Shown here: piece by piece, positions 5,888 to 8,420 of the stretch
Layout of the letters: the number at the start of each line of letters is the position of its first letter
How positions within the stretch are numbered: position 1 is the stretch's first letter
Assembly (NCBI GenBank): GCA_041623895.1
Contig: JBFJVZ010000350.1
Coordinates: 1-8,420 of the forward strand
DNA: 8,420 nt
Reading direction: 5' to 3'
Source of the DNA: JBFJVZ01 sp041623895
GTDB lineage: Bacteria; Planctomycetota; Planctomycetia; Pirellulales; Pirellulaceae
Program-made: the position numbers and the translations under genes
The notes under the pieces: generated by a model
What the model was told of the DNA's origin: nothing
The model's database searches: none
Seen by the model: the letters and a program-made list of their open reading frames with translations, nothing else

Positions 5888-5980
5888 GACGTTGCGCTTT
5901 AGCCATGATGAACACGCCCGGCCGCTCACGCGTCGCGGCTCACAAGATGAACGTCGGAATAACAAGCGGGCTAAGCCACG

Positions 5981-6241
5981 ATGAATCCTTATCAGCCGCC
6001 CGCAGCAATCGAACCCGACCGATTCGACCGGGCTTGGGAGGAGAAATTGCGGCGACAGAAGATCGAAGCCCTGTTCTTCATCGGCTTGGCTGGATTCATT
6101 TGGTTTTTCGTGACGTTGTTCTGGGTAGCCGCCGTGCTATGTCTGGCTAGCTGGGCAGCGGCGCAGCGGATGCGAGTGCGCCTTACTGTTGGCCCATCAG
6201 CTGGCTCGCCTTGCGGACGAGATCGACGAATTCGTTTCTGA
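5981..6241 (+). CDS. Small membrane protein starting MNPYQPP
   Basis: The product is 86 residues. The opening MNPYQPP is a common N-terminus of planctomycete membrane proteins. Residues 11-29 are charged (RFDRAWEEKLRRQKIEA) and residues 30-61 are continuously hydrophobic with many aromatics (LFFIGLAGFIWFFVTLFWVA, then AVLCLASWAAA), enough for one long helix or a tight hairpin. From residue 68 on the reading frame runs antisense to the C-terminal codons of the vWA gene. The tail (GPSAGSPCGRDRRIRF) is basic, rich in Gly, Arg and Ser, and looks unselected. The original protein may have ended near residue 65 and lost its stop, or the overlap may be real. No strong ribosome site precedes ATG 5981. 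Function is unknown. Confidence 0.5.
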   Translation: MNPYQPPAAIEPDRFDRAWEEKLRRQKIEALFFIGLAGFIWFFVTLFWVAAVLCLASWAAAQRMRVRLTVGPSAGSPCGRDRRIRF

Positions 6242-8420
6242 GTTGATAGTCGTCTTCGCCCTTGGCGCTTTTGGCAACTTTCTCCACGTCGCTTAGCGTC
6301 CAGCTTCCGGCATAAGGGCTGCGGCGCAACTGCATTCCGAATCCAGCCACTGCGGCGGCAAATCGTGTATCATCACTCGCCTTGTCAAAATCGACGCTTT
6401 TGTTTTCGATTGGAAATTCCACCAGCGTGCTGGTATCGCCATCGGGCTGTTTGTAGCGAAGCTTCAATGTCATCAATTCATCGCTGTCGGCAGCCTCGGA
6501 GGGTTGGGACTTCGTTTGATATTTCAAGTCGTCGACTTTGGGTTGGCTGGCATCCGCCTCTGTTCTGGCCGGCACCAACTCGTAAAGCGCGGTGACCGAA
6601 TGGCCGGCACCGATTTCGCCGGCATCCTTGGTGTCATCGTTGAAATCTTCTTTGGCCAAAATCCTGTTTTCGTAGCCAATCAAACGATATTGCCCAACAT
6701 GAGCGGGATTGAACTCGATCTGCAACTTGACGTCTTTGGCGATCGTGACCAGCGTGCCGTTGGTCTGTTCGACCAGAACCTTGTGAGCTTCATTGGGGGT
6801 GTCAATGAAGGCGTAGTTGCCGTTGCCGCGACCGCTGATCTGTTCCAGCATGGCATCGTTGTGGTTGCCCATACCGAATCCGAGCACGGAAAGAAAGATG
6901 CCGCTCTTAGCTTCCTCTTCCACCATCCGCACCAATGCGTCGGTTCCCGTCAGGCCGACGTTGAAATCACCGTCGGTGCACAAGATCACTCGGTTAACGC
7001 CGTCGGTAATGAAATTGCTGCGTGCGGTCTGATAGGCCAGCGCGATTCCCGCACCGCCATTGGTACTGCCGCCGGCGGACAATCGTGTGAGTGCGTTGTG
7101 GATCTGGCTGGGATCTTCCGCTGACGTCGAATCAAGGACCAGTCCGGCCGAGCCCGCATAGACCGTGATCGCGACTTGATCTTTCTCAGTCAGCTGATCG
7201 ACCAGCATCTTCATGCCTTCGATGACCAGCGGCAACTTGTTGGGTGCTCTCATGGAACCGCTGGTGTCCAGCAAGAACACCAGGTTGCAGGCGGGACGCT
7301 GATCGCTGTTCATCGTTTTGCCCTGCAATCCGATACGGGCGATCTTGTGCTCGCTGTTCCAGGGACACGCTGTGACTTCGACGTAGGTCGCAAAAGGATG
7401 TTCGGCATCCGGCTGGGGCGATTCGTAATCGTACTGGAAGTAGTTAATCAGCTCTTCGATCCGCACGGCATCCGGACGCGGCAGCTGATTGGCTCGCATC
7501 AAAAAGTCGCGAGTCTTGCTGTAACTGGCCGTGTCGACGTCAATCGAAAACGTACTGAGTGGTTCTTCGGAGACTCGTTTGAATGGGTTGTCGGTAATCG
7601 GCGTGAATTGATCACCGGCAATCCCTGGGCCGCGGCCTTCATCGATCGCCGCTCCAAAATCGCCGTCCGGTTGCGGCACGGGGTTTCCCGGAGCCGGCAC
7701 TAATTTACGTATCGAGCGATCACGACGGACAACGTCTTCAGCCATGGGAGCAGAACCTGCCACCGACAACGCCAGTGGTGCCGGTTCGGCGACCACCGCC
7801 GAAGCAGACTTCTCTGCATCCACTTCTCTGACACTTGTCTGCATGCGCACTTGCTCCTCGACTTCCTTGATTGATTGTGCCAATCGTTCCGCATTCTGTT
7901 TGTAATGACGGGGCAGACTTTCGGCGGCCTCGGCTATTTCCTCAGACCGGTCCATCGGCTGCGGATTCTTTGCCTTTTGCCGGCTCGATCGTCGCTTGAG
8001 CTCCGAGCGGTAACTTAAGTCTTGCGACGCACCATCTGGCGCAGGGGCCGAAGATGGCGTCGGACTGGGCGCAGCGGCGGCCGGTGCTTTTCGCGTTGTT
8101 GAAGAATGGGCGCGCGAGGGCATGTCCTTTTTCGCGCGGCGACCAGCAATCTCACCCGTTGGATCAGCCGCAGCAAACGGGTGGGCCTCTTGAGTAATTG
8201 CAGCCAGGTTGTCATTCGATGAGAGCTTGTCGGCCAGTTCCGAAGCATTTGGCATTGCGTTGCCTCGCCCTGGGGACGGCTGTGCAACCTCCAGTCCGGT
8301 GACCACTTCCACCTCCTCCAATGATTTCTCCTTCGCTTGGACACTGGCCGAGAAACCTTGCGTTTTCGCCTCCGATTCCAAGACGGATGTGGTGGTCCTT
8401 GATTCGCCGTCATCCATCAC
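6183..8420 (-). CDS. YfbK-like von Willebrand factor type A protein (vWA_N, VWA, DUF3520), N-terminus outside window
   Basis: The visible 745 residues lack the true start: the frame is open to the right edge. Residues 1-275 are low-complexity and charged, with a Pro/Ala/Ser stretch (112-130), a KRR/RR-rich patch (142-149) and a likely helical segment (158-205). The vWA_N domain starts at NPFKRVSEEPLSTFSIDVDT (278-297). The VWA domain (about 378-560) has a complete metal site: DTSGSM at 385-390, Thr453 in GGSTNGG, and Asp483 in CTDGDFN. DUF3520 occupies about 565-742, ending FVDLVRKASQLMGQQ. This is the architecture of E. coli YfbK-type proteins, thought to be envelope-associated adhesion or scaffolding proteins that bind partners through a divalent metal. 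In planctomycetes such genes often sit beside an ECF sigma factor gene. That context is beyond the window, so it stays a prediction. The 3' end overlaps the small membrane protein gene by 59 bases. Confidence 0.92.
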   Translation of the reverse strand: MMDDGESRTTTSVLESEAKTQGFSASVQAKEKSLEEVEVVTGLEVAQPSPGRGNAMPNASELADKLSSNDNLAAITQEAHPFAAADPTGEIAGRRAKKDMPSRAHSSTTRKAPAAAAPSPTPSSAPAPDGASQDLSYRSELKRRSSRQKAKNPQPMDRSEEIAEAAESLPRHYKQNAERLAQSIKEVEEQVRMQTSVREVDAEKSASAVVAEPAPLALSVAGSAPMAEDVVRRDRSIRKLVPAPGNPVPQPDGDFGAAIDEGRGPGIAGDQFTPITDNPFKRVSEEPLSTFSIDVDTASYSKTRDFLMRANQLPRPDAVRIEELINYFQYDYESPQPDAEHPFATYVEVTACPWNSEHKIARIGLQGKTMNSDQRPACNLVFLLDTSGSMRAPNKLPLVIEGMKMLVDQLTEKDQVAITVYAGSAGLVLDSTSAEDPSQIHNALTRLSAGGSTNGGAGIALAYQTARSNFITDGVNRVILCTDGDFNVGLTGTDALVRMVEEEAKSGIFLSVLGFGMGNHNDAMLEQISGRGNGNYAFIDTPNEAHKVLVEQTNGTLVTIAKDVKLQIEFNPAHVGQYRLIGYENRILAKEDFNDDTKDAGEIGAGHSVTALYELVPARTEADASQPKVDDLKYQTKSQPSEAADSDELMTLKLRYKQPDGDTSTLVEFPIENKSVDFDKASDDTRFAAAVAGFGMQLRRSPYAGSWTLSDVEKVAKSAKGEDDYQLRNEFVDLVRKASQLMGQQ

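Larger units (their letters stand above)
5415..5980. other. Gene-free region with kinase remnant and dispersed-repeat sequence
   Basis: The left part holds the kinase remnant. Beyond its TAA, a plus-strand frame (5761-5820) reads GVLFAVATGGLTVEPGLKT and then stops. It is hydrophobic and may be a further piece of the same or another lost gene. The right part (5840-5960) holds the hairpin at 5848-5880 and GC-rich sequence with a short GCCGC/GCGGC palindrome (5921-5939). The minus-strand frames at 5309-5680 and 5643-5915 are not called: they run antisense to the kinase-like sequence and through the hairpin. Confidence 0.55.

Noticed and set aside
6504..7124. Plus-strand 206-codon frame
   Set aside because: Antisense shadow of the vWA domain, where the metal-site motifs prove the minus-strand frame.

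Overview
The window looks like a chromosomal stretch from a Rhodopirellula-type planctomycete. The grounds are moderate GC, a secreted SASA/DUF303-type esterase, a lipoprotein ending in the RGPRDFFLDNPPSIG motif, a small protein starting MNPYQPP, a long YfbK-like von Willebrand protein, decayed Ser/Thr kinase sequence, and long repeat-rich gaps between genes. The species is inferred from family knowledge and was not checked by any search.

Layout. Positions 1-952 hold no convincing intact gene. They contain gene tails that look decayed: a type II dehydroquinase-like fragment (+), an unidentified C-terminal tail (-), and an ExbD/TolR-like C-terminus (-). Positions 953-2515 (+) encode an exported sialate O-acetylesterase / acetylxylan-esterase-like hydrolase. 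It meets tail to tail, 11 bases apart, a serine O-acetyltransferase (2527-3501, -), which makes O-acetylserine for cysteine synthesis. After an intrinsic terminator (3590-3630), a small Gly/Cys-rich lipoprotein gene follows on the minus strand (3700-4203). Positions 4204-5024 are gene-free and repeat-rich. They hold a nested palindromic MITE-like element flanked by 9-base direct repeats, and a second pair of interleaved inverted repeats. Positions 5025-5414 (+) encode a small secreted helical protein. Positions 5415-5980 hold the remains of a Ser/Thr protein kinase that lacks its catalytic core, then a REP-like hairpin. A small membrane protein (5981-6241, +) overlaps the 3' end of the large YfbK-like vWA protein (6183-8420, -), whose N-terminus lies outside the window.

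The genes do not form an obvious common pathway. They read as independent single-gene units separated by terminators, repeats and decayed genes. I found no convincing new multi-gene system. The most unusual material is the decay and repeat structure: the MITE-like element, the kinase remnant with an internal deletion, and the cluster of gene tails at the left end. The Cys/Gly-rich lipoprotein and the accessory domain inserted in the esterase are the most interesting proteins.
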